Assembly: GCA_937967325.1 (NCBI GenBank)
Contig: CALBSQ010000115.1
Location: 1-27,478 of the forward strand
Source of the DNA: an uncultured Chloroflexota bacterium
GTDB taxonomy: Bacteria > Chloroflexota > UBA4733
DNA length: 27,478 bases
Direction of reading: 5' to 3'
Part shown: positions 1 through 8,018 of the stretch, one piece after another
Layout: each line of letters starts with the position of its first letter
Numbering within the stretch: the first letter of the stretch is position 1
Made by a program: the position numbers and the translations under genes
Notes under the pieces: model-generated
Seen by the model: the letters and a program-made list of their open reading frames with translations, nothing else
Databases searched by the model: none
What the model was told of the DNA's origin: nothing

Positions 1-339
1 CCTGGCGTGTATGACCTACTGGAACAACGCTCGGCCCGCCTGGAAGCGGGCCTGGCCGCCGCCGCGGAGCGCCATCGCGTCCCTGCCACGATCAATCGCG
101 CCGCCAGCATGTTCAGCCTGTTCTTCATCTCCGGCCCAGTGCAGCGATTCGACCAAGCCAAGCAGGCCGACGCGGAGCGCTTTCGCCGCTTCCATCGCCG
201 GCTGCTCGATGCCGGAGTCTTCCTGGCGCCGTCGCCGTTCGAGGCGGCGTTCGTGTCGCTGGCCCACGACGACGGGGTGATCGCCCCCACCGTTGAGGCG
301 GTAGATAGAGCGCTGGCGGCGGAGGCGGACCTCTCCTAG
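1..339 (+). CDS. hemL: Glutamate-1-semialdehyde 2,1-aminomutase, C-terminal part (partial at window start)
   Basis: The frame is open from base 1 and ends at TAG 337-339, so only the last 112 residues of a roughly 430-residue protein are present. Visible family features are the C-terminal small-domain pattern with NRAASMFSLFF, a GPV turn, and the run GVFLAPSPFEAAFVSLAH, which closely matches the end of class III PLP aminotransferases of the HemL type. HemL converts glutamate-1-semialdehyde to 5-aminolevulinate in cytosolic tetrapyrrole synthesis. The PLP lysine lies upstream of the window and cannot be checked. The next gene on the same strand starts 61 bases downstream with its own ribosome binding site, so linkage to it is not implied. 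A related class III aminotransferase is the only reasonable alternative. Confidence 0.85.
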   Translation, partial: PGVYDLLEQRSARLEAGLAAAAERHRVPATINRAASMFSLFFISGPVQRFDQAKQADAERFRRFHRRLLDAGVFLAPSPFEAAFVSLAHDDGVIAPTVEAVDRALAAEADLS

Positions 340-400
340 CCCTTCCCGCGGCGCGGAGGGACTGGAAACTGGAGCAACGTCGCCGGTCTGGAGGAACAAG

Positions 401-1858
401 GTGAAGGCAACGGTCAGGATCGAGCCCAGCCGTGTTGTCGGGGCCGTCGATCCCAACGTCTACGGCAACTTCGCCGAGCACCTGGGGCGCTGCATCTACG
501 GCGGGATCTTCCAGCCGGGGTCGCCGCTGAGCGACGAGCGCGGTTTCCGCAAGGATGTGGCGGACGCGGTCCGCCGTCTGCGCGTGTCCAATCTGCGCTG
601 GCCGGGTGGAAACTTCGTTTCCGGCTATCTCTGGTTAGATGGGGTCGGGCCGCCGGAGCAGCGACCGCACCGGCACGAGCTGGCCTGGCACGCCATTGAG
701 TCCAATCAGTTCGGCACGGACGAATTCATCGAGTACTGCCGGCTCATCGGCGCCGAGCCGTACATCTGTCTCAACCTCGGCACCGGCAGCATTGATGAGG
801 CGGCCGCCTGGCTGGCCTATTGCAACTGCGACGACCCCACCTTCTACGCCGAGTTGCGACGCAAAAATGGCCACGCGGCGCCGTATAACGTGAGGTATTG
901 GGGTCTGGGGAACGAGCTGTACGGCGACTGGCAGATCGGGCACAAGACGGCCGAGGAGTACGCCCGCCTGGCCGAGGAGACGGCGAAGGTGCTGCGCTGG
1001 ACCGATCCATCCATCCAGCTCGTGGCCTGTGGCGCGCAACGGGTGGATTGGGACTGGGAGGTGCTCCGGCACACGGCCAAGCACGTCGACTACCTCTCGG
1101 CGCACTTCTATTTCGGACCGCGGCGGGACGAAGAGGAGATCACTTCCCTGTTCGGCGCCGTCTACGCGGCGGCCGAGTACCTCGACGTCCTTGCCGGTCT
1201 GATTGCCGGAGCTCGCCGCGAGCAGAAGATTGCCCGTCCGATCGGCATTGCTGTGGACGAGTGGAACTGCTGGTATCGCCAGCGCCGAAGTCCGCTGGAG
1301 GAACGCTACGATCTGACCGACGCCGTGTGCGTCGCCGCGTTCCTGAACGTGCTCCGTCGCCGCGCTGCTACGGTTAGGATCGCCAACCTGGCCCAACTCG
1401 TCAACGTGATCGCGCCGATCTTCACGCGCGACGACGGCCTCTTCCTGCAGACGATCTACTGGCCCCTCCTCGCCGCGTCCACCTACAGTGGACCGTTGCT
1501 GGTCTCCAGCGATACCGAGTGTGACGCGTTCAGCTCATCGCGGGTACTGGCCGGGTCGATTCCCTACGTAGACGCGCTGGCCACGATGGATGCCGAGCGC
1601 AAGACCTTGTATCTGTCGCTTGTCAACTTGCACCAGCGTGACGCGGCGGAGGTCCATCTCTTGTTGCGTGATGCTGCCGTAGTGGCGACCGTAACCGCGC
1701 ACGTCGTCGCCGGCGACCGACCGGACAGCGTGAACTCGTTCGAGGAGCCCGACGCCGTGCGCCTGAACACCCAGCAGCTTGCTCCCGCCGGCGGCGATCT
1801 CGTTTGGTCAGCTCCTCCTCTCTCGGCGTCCGTGTTGGAAATTCCTCTCGGGCGGTAG
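401..1858 (+). CDS. Alpha-L-arabinofuranosidase, glycoside hydrolase family 51
   Basis: This 485-residue protein has the usual GH51 length and layout: a catalytic barrel followed by a C-terminal beta domain. The N-terminal pattern IEPSRVVGAVDPNVYGNFAEHLGRCIYGG and the LRWPGGNF run (about 65-72) are typical of the family. The acid/base glutamate is E172 in YWGLGNELYGDW and the nucleophile is E287 in AVDEWNCWY; both are intact. There is no signal peptide, so it probably acts in the cytosol on imported arabino-oligosaccharides, releasing L-arabinose. The GTG start at 401 is chosen because GGAGG at 390-394 lies 6 bases upstream. The next gene begins 7 bases after the stop, which suggests co-transcription. 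No arabinose transporter or arabinose-catabolic gene is nearby. Family assignment is firm; exact substrate is inferred. Confidence 0.93.
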   Translation: MKATVRIEPSRVVGAVDPNVYGNFAEHLGRCIYGGIFQPGSPLSDERGFRKDVADAVRRLRVSNLRWPGGNFVSGYLWLDGVGPPEQRPHRHELAWHAIESNQFGTDEFIEYCRLIGAEPYICLNLGTGSIDEAAAWLAYCNCDDPTFYAELRRKNGHAAPYNVRYWGLGNELYGDWQIGHKTAEEYARLAEETAKVLRWTDPSIQLVACGAQRVDWDWEVLRHTAKHVDYLSAHFYFGPRRDEEEITSLFGAVYAAAEYLDVLAGLIAGARREQKIARPIGIAVDEWNCWYRQRRSPLEERYDLTDAVCVAAFLNVLRRRAATVRIANLAQLVNVIAPIFTRDDGLFLQTIYWPLLAASTYSGPLLVSSDTECDAFSSSRVLAGSIPYVDALATMDAERKTLYLSLVNLHQRDAAEVHLLLRDAAVVATVTAHVVAGDRPDSVNSFEEPDAVRLNTQQLAPAGGDLVWSAPPLSASVLEIPLGR

Positions 1859-1865
1859 GACAAGC

Positions 1866-2669
1866 GTGCAATCGAACGAAAACCAGCTACTGCCCCTCCC
1901 GCCGGCACTGGTGGCGCTGACGCGACAAGCCACATGGACGCCCGTCACCGTGGGCTGCTCTGGTGTGCAGATGTTTCGCCTAGCGCAAGCCGGAGAGCGC
2001 AACCGTTACCTCAAAGTGGCGCCGCGCGATCTTGGCGTGCGCCTGGCGGATGAAAAGGCGCGCCTGGACTGGCTGGCGGGAAGGATACCGGTCCCTGACG
2101 TGCTTTACTTCCGCGAAGATGGGGCGGGCGATTACCTGATGACGTCCGAGATCGCTGGCCTCATGGCCCACGACGAGGCCTTCGCCGGCAACCTCCTGCG
2201 CGTAGTCCGGCTGTTGGCGACGGGACTGCGGATGATCCACAGCCTACCTGTCGAGGACTGCCCATTCGACCAGCGGCTGGCGGCGCGTATCCCCTTGGCC
2301 CGTGGGCGCTTACTGGCCGGACAGGTGGACGAGGCGGACTTCGACGCCGTGCGGCAAGGCAGGCGCGCCGTCGACCTGTTCGACGAGCTTCTATCGTCCG
2401 TGCCCGGCAATGAGGACGTTGTGTTTACCCACGGCGACTACTGCCTGCCCAACGTCATCCTCAACTCGTCGGGAACGACGCTCAACGGCTTCATCGATTG
2501 GGACCGCGGCGGCATCGCCGACCGCTATCAGGATCTGGGTATCGCCGCTCGCAGCCTGGCCAGAAACGGGGGACGACAGTGGGCGCCCCTGCTCTTTCGC
2601 GAGTACGGACTGGAGCGAGTGGACGAGGCGAAGGTGCGGTTTTACCAACTGCTGGACGAGTTCTTCTAG
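1866..2669 (+). CDS. APH(3')-like aminoglycoside O-phosphotransferase
   Basis: The 267-residue product matches the roughly 264-residue length of APH(3') enzymes, which transfer phosphate from a nucleoside triphosphate to the 3'-hydroxyl of kanamycin-type aminoglycosides. Visible are a nucleotide-loop-like GCSGVQMFRL (30-39), a kinase lysine in RYLK (K50), the catalytic loop FTHGDYCLPNVIL with D191 and N196, and the metal-binding segment FIDWDRGGIADRYQDLGIA with D211. The ADRYQDL run is characteristic of APH(3') rather than of fructosamine, choline or homoserine kinases of the same fold. The start is GTG 1866: AGGA at 1857-1860 overlaps the previous stop codon. A longer frame reaching back to 1779 would run inside the arabinofuranosidase and is rejected. 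There is no transposase or integron nearby, so this looks chromosomal. Activity on aminoglycosides is inferred. Confidence 0.85.
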   Translation: MQSNENQLLPLPPALVALTRQATWTPVTVGCSGVQMFRLAQAGERNRYLKVAPRDLGVRLADEKARLDWLAGRIPVPDVLYFREDGAGDYLMTSEIAGLMAHDEAFAGNLLRVVRLLATGLRMIHSLPVEDCPFDQRLAARIPLARGRLLAGQVDEADFDAVRQGRRAVDLFDELLSSVPGNEDVVFTHGDYCLPNVILNSSGTTLNGFIDWDRGGIADRYQDLGIAARSLARNGGRQWAPLLFREYGLERVDEAKVRFYQLLDEFF

Positions 2670-2733
2670 GCCCGGCGAATAGTCTGTTGCCGCTGGCGAT
2701 TCCGCGGGGGCGTCGAGCGCGACGGCGCCTACT

Positions 2734-2853
2734 GCTGAACCAGCAGGCTAACAGGACCAACCCGCCTGAAGGCGGCTAAGGCTACGGTCCGCGACTCCCT
2801 TCGTCCTCAGCCTGCTTCAGCAGGGTTGGTCCTGTTTAGCCCGACGGTTCAGC
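2734..2853. repeat. Palindromic intergenic element with imperfect ~47-bp arms
   Basis: The left arm 2734-2780 is the near reverse complement of the right arm 2806-2853, separated by about 25 bases. The best core is GGCTAACAGGACCAACCC on the left against GGGTTGGTCCTGTTTAGCC on the right, differing by one extra base. Each arm also contains small hairpins (TGCTGaacCAGCA, GCCtgaaGGC, CTGcttCAG). No open frame spans it. It looks like a non-autonomous palindromic repeat (REP/MITE-like) lying between convergent genes, where it could also act as a bidirectional transcript end. Confidence 0.7.
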
Positions 2854-2891
2854 GTCGGGCGGGCCGGCGGACACGGTGATGGCGGATATTG
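2839..2891 (+). repeat. Dispersed hairpin repeat, copy 1 (second copy at 25561-25615)
   Basis: A 22-base hairpin at 2839-2860 (stem GCCCGACG / CGTCGGGC, 6-base loop) is followed by CCGGCGGAC, CGG and GGATAT blocks. The same order occurs at 25561-25615, where the first 22 bases are identical. It overlaps the right arm of the palindromic element, so copy 2 appears to be a partial relative of that element. Confidence 0.75.
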
Positions 2892-3017
2892 GCTAGCTGC
2901 CTCAGATCCGCGCAACTCCGGCCTGTACCTGCTCGCCCGAACCCTTGCCCTCGGCCCGCGGCGTCGCTGGCAGGACGTGGCGACGGTGAGGCGCCGTGTG
3001 CTCGTCCCTTCGCGTCG

Positions 3018-4415
3018 CTACGACACCATCCGAAGCAGCTCTGCGCGGGAGGGAGCGGGGGGCTCGACGGCCTCTTGCGCGTTGGCCACATCCACGATGC
3101 GTTCGGCCAGGCCGGGCCGAGCCATGACCTCCCGCGGCAACGCGAGTAGCGATGCGATCTCCAGCGAAGCCCGGAAGAGCTCCGCGTCATGCAGCATCGC
3201 TATCTGGAGCGCCCCCGCGGGGCCTGCCGGGCAAGGCGCGACGCAGCCGTGGATGGCCGCGTTGACCTGGGCGGACCGCCCGCGATCGAGCTCCACAGTG
3301 CTGCGGTACCACGGCGTCACCCGCGCCTCGGTCATGGCGTCCTGGGCAAGTGCGAGCGCGAGCGGGTCGTCCAAGTGTCGCCCCACCACCTCCGCCGTGC
3401 CGAGGGCGTGCATGAGGCCAATGCTGATCCCACGGCCGCCGACCGGGTTCGTGCAGGCCCACGCGTCGCCCACGCTCACGATCCCCGTCGCGACGGGGGC
3501 GCGGTCCACGGCGAATCGCCGGTAGCGGTCGGTGATGCCGCCCATCGGGAGCACGCCGGTGATCGGCTCGCCGTCCAGCAAGTGGGCGTGCAGGGGGCAT
3601 GCGGCGACGAGCGCGGTCCAACGCTCGGGATCGCGTAGCGCTTTCAGCGCCGGGTCCCCAGTGAGGATGAACACGGTCAGCGACCACGTATGCGAGTCGC
3701 CGGGGAGAGTCAGCAGCGAGAACGAGTGGTAGTGGGTCAGGAGCCCCGTCCGAAAGGGCGGGACCCCTCCCGTCGCGGTGCGGAAGTAGCGCGTGTAGTA
3801 GAGGAATCCAGACTCCTCGGCCTCCTCGATCGGGCGGCGAGCCCCGACGGCCGCCAGCCAGTCCGGTAACTTCGACCGTCGCCCCGTCGCGTCGACGACG
3901 AGATCCGCGGCATACACTGCGCCGTCCGTCGTGCGCACGCCGCGGATGTGCGGGATACCTTTCGCGGCCGACGAGCCCACCAGCAGGCCCGCGATCGAGA
4001 CGCCGCGCACGACCGGGAGGAGCCTCCCGGCGGCGGTGGCGAACGCGTACTCGATCGTCGGGCGGCGACCGGTGACGGTCACGAAGCGCTCGTCGCCCGC
4101 GCGCGGCGCGCGATCGGCGATGGATGGCGGCATCGTCGTGCATAGGTCGAACGAGACGCAGCCGGACCGGAGCAGCGCCTCCTTCACGTCCGGCAGATGG
4201 CGATCGATGATCTGACGTGCGCTCGAGTGCAGGTAGTGCGGCTGCCGGAACTGCACGACTCCGCGGCGCCCCCAGGCCTGCCACGCCGCCTCGGGCGAGA
4301 CGGGGACGGACTCGCCGTCGCGTTCGAGCACGGTGATGTCATTGCCTTGCCGCGCCAGCAGCATCGCCGTCGACAGCCCGACGACACCGCCGCCGAGCAC
4401 CACGATCCTCGACAT
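3018..4415 (-). CDS. FAD-dependent oxidoreductase, class A flavoprotein monooxygenase-like
   Basis: The 465-residue protein begins with an FAD-binding Rossmann motif, VVLGGGVVGLSTAMLLARQG, with E31 in VLERD positioned for the ribose. DATGRRSKLPDW follows in mid-protein, and the second FAD motif GDAWACTNPVGGRGISIG lies near residues 315-332. This three-motif order is that of the PHBH-like / geranylgeranyl-reductase-like flavoprotein superfamily. The tryptophan-halogenase WxWxIP motif is not seen, so halogenase is not supported. The start is ATG 4413-4415 with GGAGG at 4423-4427, 7 bases upstream. The C-terminal part after about residue 360 is helical and unplaced. Substrate is unknown. The gene upstream on the same strand is the secreted protein, whose stop lies 129 bases before this start with a hairpin between, so they are probably separate transcripts. 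Confidence 0.8.
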   Translation of the reverse strand: MSRIVVLGGGVVGLSTAMLLARQGNDITVLERDGESVPVSPEAAWQAWGRRGVVQFRQPHYLHSSARQIIDRHLPDVKEALLRSGCVSFDLCTTMPPSIADRAPRAGDERFVTVTGRRPTIEYAFATAAGRLLPVVRGVSIAGLLVGSSAAKGIPHIRGVRTTDGAVYAADLVVDATGRRSKLPDWLAAVGARRPIEEAEESGFLYYTRYFRTATGGVPPFRTGLLTHYHSFSLLTLPGDSHTWSLTVFILTGDPALKALRDPERWTALVAACPLHAHLLDGEPITGVLPMGGITDRYRRFAVDRAPVATGIVSVGDAWACTNPVGGRGISIGLMHALGTAEVVGRHLDDPLALALAQDAMTEARVTPWYRSTVELDRGRSAQVNAAIHGCVAPCPAGPAGALQIAMLHDAELFRASLEIASLLALPREVMARPGLAERIVDVANAQEAVEPPAPSRAELLRMVS

Positions 4416-4475
4416 CCTGTGACCTCCTTCCTCCCCGCGCCGAACCTCTACAACACGGGGACCTGTTCCAGCTCC

Positions 4476-4505
4476 GATCGGCGAGAGCGGTCGCTCCCGC
4501 CGATC
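4476..4505 (-). terminator. Long GC-rich hairpin downstream of the secreted-protein gene
   Basis: GATCGGCG at 4476-4483 pairs with CGCCGATC at 4498-4505. After one A/C mismatch, GAGC pairs with GCTC, giving a stem of about 12-13 bp with a 4-base loop. It lies 39 bases past the stop codon of the minus-strand gene at 4545. No U-run follows on either strand, so a classical intrinsic terminator is not proven; it may be a processing or mRNA-stability hairpin. Confidence 0.4.
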
Positions 4506-4544
4506 GGGTGGGCGCCGGACATCCCGACTTTGCTCTCGACAGGG

Positions 4545-5294
4545 TTATGGGTTGCAGCCGGCCGGTGTCGTGGAAGTATCAGGGTTGGTGCAGAGCGGAC
4601 CGAGGTTGGTGTCGGCATCAGGCAGGCTGATCATCGCGAGCGGCCCCGCCTTGTGCTCGCCATTGAACGGCGTGGGCTTGTTGGGATCGAACCCGCATGC
4701 CGCCGCGTCGTTGGGGTTGTTGAACCAGAAGCCCACGTGGAAGGTGTTCGTGGGCGGCAGGTTGACGTCCGGATCGAAGCCGAAGATCTGGTCCAGCAAG
4801 ATCGTGTTGATGGTGGCGCTGCCGCCACCGGCGCCGTTGGCCTCCAGGTCGGACTGATACCAGGCCATGCCGAAGCCGTGGAAGTTGGGGTCCTTCGTGC
4901 CATCAGACTCCAGCAGACTGCGCTGCACGGTGAAGAGGTCGAACTGGAGATTCGGCTTGATGTTGCGCAGCCGTACGTTCAACCGGTCGTTGAGCTCGCC
5001 CCTCGTCACGGTTACGTCGGCTTCGGGCTGGCGGTTTGGGTCGCCGGGATACTTGGCCAGGCAGTTGACGATCGCGGGATTGGGTTGAAGCTGGAACTGA
5101 ATCTGATCCGGCGCGCTTGACGCCGCGGTAGCCTGGCCGGCCAGCATTGCCGTGGGCAGGAGCACCACCGAGGCGCTCGTGGCGATGAGCGCCGGCAAGC
5201 GCAAGCCCTGGGGAATGTTCGACTTCGTACGCGAGACCCACGAGGTCGCGCCGGCAAACGCCTGTCGGACCTGACGGATTGGGAAGAGCTGCAT
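4545..5294 (-). CDS. Secreted protein of unknown function
   Basis: The 249-residue product has a long basic N-terminal region (about 30 residues), a hydrophobic segment LRLPALIATSASVVLLPTAM (31-50), and a likely cleavage site after GQATA (about residue 57). This indicates export. The mature part has four cysteines (C78, C200, C235, C247), enough for two disulfides, and recurring aromatic and Asn/Pro/Asp-rich turns such as TNTFHVGFWFNNPNDAAACG and FNGEHKAGPLAMIS. I recognise no catalytic motif. The ATG at 5294 is chosen because the exported N-terminus begins there and AAGGGTG lies a suitable distance upstream; an upstream in-frame ATG at 5390 would add 32 residues before the signal and is less likely. 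It is divergent from the LuxR-type regulator, with 161 bases between start codons. Function is unknown. Confidence 0.75.
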   Translation of the reverse strand: MQLFPIRQVRQAFAGATSWVSRTKSNIPQGLRLPALIATSASVVLLPTAMLAGQATAASSAPDQIQFQLQPNPAIVNCLAKYPGDPNRQPEADVTVTRGELNDRLNVRLRNIKPNLQFDLFTVQRSLLESDGTKDPNFHGFGMAWYQSDLEANGAGGGSATINTILLDQIFGFDPDVNLPPTNTFHVGFWFNNPNDAAACGFDPNKPTPFNGEHKAGPLAMISLPDADTNLGPLCTNPDTSTTPAGCNP

Positions 5295-5455
5295 CTCGGA
5301 CACCCTTTCTCTCTTTGGCGGGGCCCTTCCAGTGGTCCCCTGCCTTTGTTTCGTAGCTGCCACACTACGGCGCTGCGAGTGAGCATGCATCGTGCAGTTG
5401 ACGTATTCTGAGGGAGAATCATGGCCGTACGAGTCGAGTGTGGAGGCTACGTAAG

Positions 5456-7825
5456 ATGACGTACGGGTCTACATTGCTTCCGAGTCCGGTCACCAGCTTC
5501 ATCGGCCGCTCACAGGAGGTCGAGGCCGTAACGCGGCTCCTGACACGCGAGTCGCCCGCCTGCCGCTTGCTTACGCTCACCGGACCCGGCGGGGTCGGGA
5601 AGACTCGCCTGGCCCTTCAGGTCGGAGGCGAGCTCGCAGAGGCGTTCGACGACGGTGTACGTTTCGTGGCGCTTGCCGACCTTGACGATCCGGCGCTCGT
5701 GCCTGGAGCGGTCGTCGATGCCCTCGACGTACCGGAAGTCGCCAGCCAGACGCCGCTCGAGAGTCTCCAGGTCGCGCTGCGCGACCGAGAACTACTGCTC
5801 ATTCTCGACAATTTCGAGCAGGTGATAGCAGCGGCGGCGGTAGTCGGGAAACTACTGTTGTCCTGCCCGAGGCTAAAGCTGCTCGTCACCAGCCGGGCTG
5901 TGCTGCGCCTCAGCGGCGAACACGCCTATCCCGTGCCACCACTGTCCATCCCCGCCGGCCCGGGTCAGAGTGCCGAGGAGTTGACCGAGGCAGGCGAGGC
6001 AGCGCAGCTCTTTGTGGAGCGTGCCCACGCGGCCAGGTCAGACTTCTCTCTAAATGACACGACAGCAGGGGCGGTGGCCGCCTTGTGTCGCCGGCTCGAC
6101 GGTCTGCCGCTGGCGATTGAGTTAGCAGCAGCGCAGGTGAGGCTGCTGCCCCCGCACGTGCTCCTGGCTCGTCTGGACGCACGGCTCGCCGTGCCACAGG
6201 TAGGCTCGCGTGACGCGCCACCCAGGCAACGAACCATGCAAGCGACGATCGCCTGGAGCTACGAGCTTCTCGATGCCGGCGAGCAACGGCTGTTCCGCGA
6301 CCTCTCGGTCTTCGTTGGCAGTTCCACGCTCGACGCGGTAGAGTCCGTCTGCGCGCGAGGCGACAACAGCGGGCTCATGGACAACCTGGCTTCTCTGGTA
6401 GATCAAAGCATCTTGCTGCGAGACGATGCCGGTGACGACGCGCGGTTTCGCCTGCTGACGACCATCCGCGATTTCGGTTGGGAGCGCCTGACCGAGCACG
6501 GTGAGCTGACGCTGCTGCGTTCCAGACACGCCGCCTACTTTCTTCGCCTGGCTCAATCGGCGGCGACCGAGATCGCGGGACCGCGTCAAGGGGGCTGGCT
6601 GGATCGACTGGAGCGTGATCATGGCAACCTTCGCGCTGCGCTGTCCTTTTATCAGGCAAGCGATCCTCCGGCCGGCCTGACGCTCGCCACTTCATTGCAG
6701 GGATTCTGGTGGCCGCGCGGCCACCTCCACGAAGGCCGGCAATGGTTGGAGACGCTGCTTGCCGCCACGGAGGCGGACCAAGCGACCAATGAGCGTGTCG
6801 CAGCGCGGAACACTCGGGCCCAGGCATTGTTGGCCGCGGGACGCCTGGCCTGGGCACAAGGTGACTACACCGCCGCTCGCGAGTTGTGCGTGAGCAGTCT
6901 GACCATGTGGCAAGCGGCTGGCGACGATGTGGGCCGTTCCAACGCCACGCACATGCTCGGAACGCTGGCGAACTGGCAAGCGGAATTCTCGACTGCACGA
7001 CCGCTCCTGGAGGAGAGCCTCGCCCTGCGTCGCGCCGCGGGCGACGCGCGCGGCGTGGCCGAATCGCTCTTCGAGCTCGGCTTGCTCCACACCTTCGAGG
7101 GGGACTACGACCTAGCGGGCCCCCTCTTTGAGGAGAGTCTCGCCCTGCGTCAGGCCACCGGTGGTGGCGTAGAGATAACGTACGCGTTGGGGCTGCAAGG
7201 GTGGACCAGTATCGCGCGCGGCGATTTTGGCGACGCCCGGCGCAGACTAAGAGAGACGCTCCCTCAACTGATGAGTCTACGTGATCGGTGGGGCCTACCC
7301 TTCTGGCTCAACTGCGCCGCCAATCTAGCGGCCGCCGAAGGCCGGCCGGAGCACGCCATCCGCCTGGCCGGCGCAGCGGCAGCGCTGCGCGAGACCATCG
7401 GAGCACCCTTGCCACCGACCTTTCGTAGGTTGTTCGATGGCGCCCTTGCTCCCGCGCAGCGCTCGCTGGGCGAAGCAGCCGGCGAGCTGTGGAATGCAGG
7501 GAAGCGTATGTCCTTGGAGGAGGCTACCACGTATGCGCTCTATGAAGAACCGGCGCCCGCTCCAGGTAGGGTAACGTCTGAGGAGCTTGAGGGACCCGAC
7601 CAGCCGCCGGCGCCCCTCACTGCTCGGGAGTGGGAAGTGGCGCTCCTGGTGGCGCGTGGCCTGACCAACCGGCAGATCGCGAATGCGCTGGTCGTCTCGC
7701 ATCGTACCGCGAGCACCCACGTCAGCAACATCCTGGGCAAGCTGGACCTCGTGACCCGTGCCCAGCTCGCCACCTGGGTTACCTCGAGCCAGTACCACGT
7801 GACACCGGCCGCGCGGCGGCGGTAG
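5456..7825 (+). CDS. NB-ARC-type ATPase / TPR / LuxR-HTH transcriptional regulator
   Basis: This 789-residue protein starts directly with a STAND-type ATPase: Walker A GPGGVGKT at 43-50, Walker B LLLILDNFEQV at about 113-123, and GLPLAIELAAAQVRLL in the helical part. A winged-helix segment follows, then a long TPR-like helical region in which LLEESLALRRA and LFEESLALRQA are clear repeat units. A LuxR helix-turn-helix occupies about 720-775 (LTAREWEVALLVARGLTNRQIA). Such proteins use ATP- and ligand-gated oligomerisation to control transcription. The ATG at 5456 is preferred because GGAGG at 5442-5446 sits 9 bases upstream; a GTG at 5438 would put that site inside the coding region. It is divergent from the secreted-protein gene, making that gene a candidate target. 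The ligand is not predictable. Confidence 0.9.
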   Translation: MTYGSTLLPSPVTSFIGRSQEVEAVTRLLTRESPACRLLTLTGPGGVGKTRLALQVGGELAEAFDDGVRFVALADLDDPALVPGAVVDALDVPEVASQTPLESLQVALRDRELLLILDNFEQVIAAAAVVGKLLLSCPRLKLLVTSRAVLRLSGEHAYPVPPLSIPAGPGQSAEELTEAGEAAQLFVERAHAARSDFSLNDTTAGAVAALCRRLDGLPLAIELAAAQVRLLPPHVLLARLDARLAVPQVGSRDAPPRQRTMQATIAWSYELLDAGEQRLFRDLSVFVGSSTLDAVESVCARGDNSGLMDNLASLVDQSILLRDDAGDDARFRLLTTIRDFGWERLTEHGELTLLRSRHAAYFLRLAQSAATEIAGPRQGGWLDRLERDHGNLRAALSFYQASDPPAGLTLATSLQGFWWPRGHLHEGRQWLETLLAATEADQATNERVAARNTRAQALLAAGRLAWAQGDYTAARELCVSSLTMWQAAGDDVGRSNATHMLGTLANWQAEFSTARPLLEESLALRRAAGDARGVAESLFELGLLHTFEGDYDLAGPLFEESLALRQATGGGVEITYALGLQGWTSIARGDFGDARRRLRETLPQLMSLRDRWGLPFWLNCAANLAAAEGRPEHAIRLAGAAAALRETIGAPLPPTFRRLFDGALAPAQRSLGEAAGELWNAGKRMSLEEATTYALYEEPAPAPGRVTSEELEGPDQPPAPLTAREWEVALLVARGLTNRQIANALVVSHRTASTHVSNILGKLDLVTRAQLATWVTSSQYHVTPAARRR

Positions 7826-7881
7826 TAGGACTCCCCTACGTCCATCCGTATACATGGTGCGTCTACGAAGTCCTGGGAACG

Positions 7882-7962
7882 TCCGGTGGCGACGAGACCC
7901 TGGCGACTAAAGTCGCGGCTATTCCCTGCGAAGTTATTCGCCGGGTGACCGTCGCCACCGGA
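7882..7962. repeat. Palindromic element with 12-bp perfect inverted ends
   Basis: TCCGGTGGCGAC at 7882-7893 is the exact reverse complement of 7951-7962. The similarity continues inward imperfectly (ACCCTGGCGA against TTCGCCGGGT), and a central hairpin GCGACTaaAGTCGC sits at 7903-7916. No frame spans it. It lies between the convergent regulator and membrane-protein genes. It resembles the other non-coding palindromes of this window in plan but not in sequence. Confidence 0.65.
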
Positions 7963-8018
7963 AGTCCGCCGAACTTGGTGGACGCGTCACTAAACCCGCA
8001 TGGCAGACCACGAGGTGC

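Larger units (their letters stand above)
2670..3017. other. Intergenic region between convergent genes
   Basis: This 348-base gap lies between the phosphotransferase stop and the stop of the FAD oxidoreductase on the opposite strand. It contains the palindromic element at 2734-2853 and the repeat unit at 2839-2891. From about 2892 to 3017 I see no coding signal, hairpin with a T-run, or repeat. Confidence 0.7.

Noticed and set aside
1779..1865. Upstream extension of the phosphotransferase frame from ATG 1779
   Set aside because: It overlaps the end of the arabinofuranosidase, adds residues absent from the family, and lacks a ribosome binding site.
2734..2853. CRISPR array or tRNA-like structure in the hairpin cluster
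   Set aside because: There are no regularly spaced direct repeats and no acceptor, anticodon or T-arm pattern. The structure is a single palindrome.
3187..4284. Long minus-strand frame of 365 codons rich in Arg and Pro
   Set aside because: It is a shifted frame of the FAD oxidoreductase and has no domain-like pattern.
3018..4415. Flavin-dependent tryptophan halogenase
   Set aside because: The FAD motifs fit the broad superfamily, but the WxWxIP halogenase motif is not present.
5398..5426. TTGACG as a -35 box for the LuxR-type regulator
   Set aside because: No -10-like hexamer is found 16-18 bases downstream.
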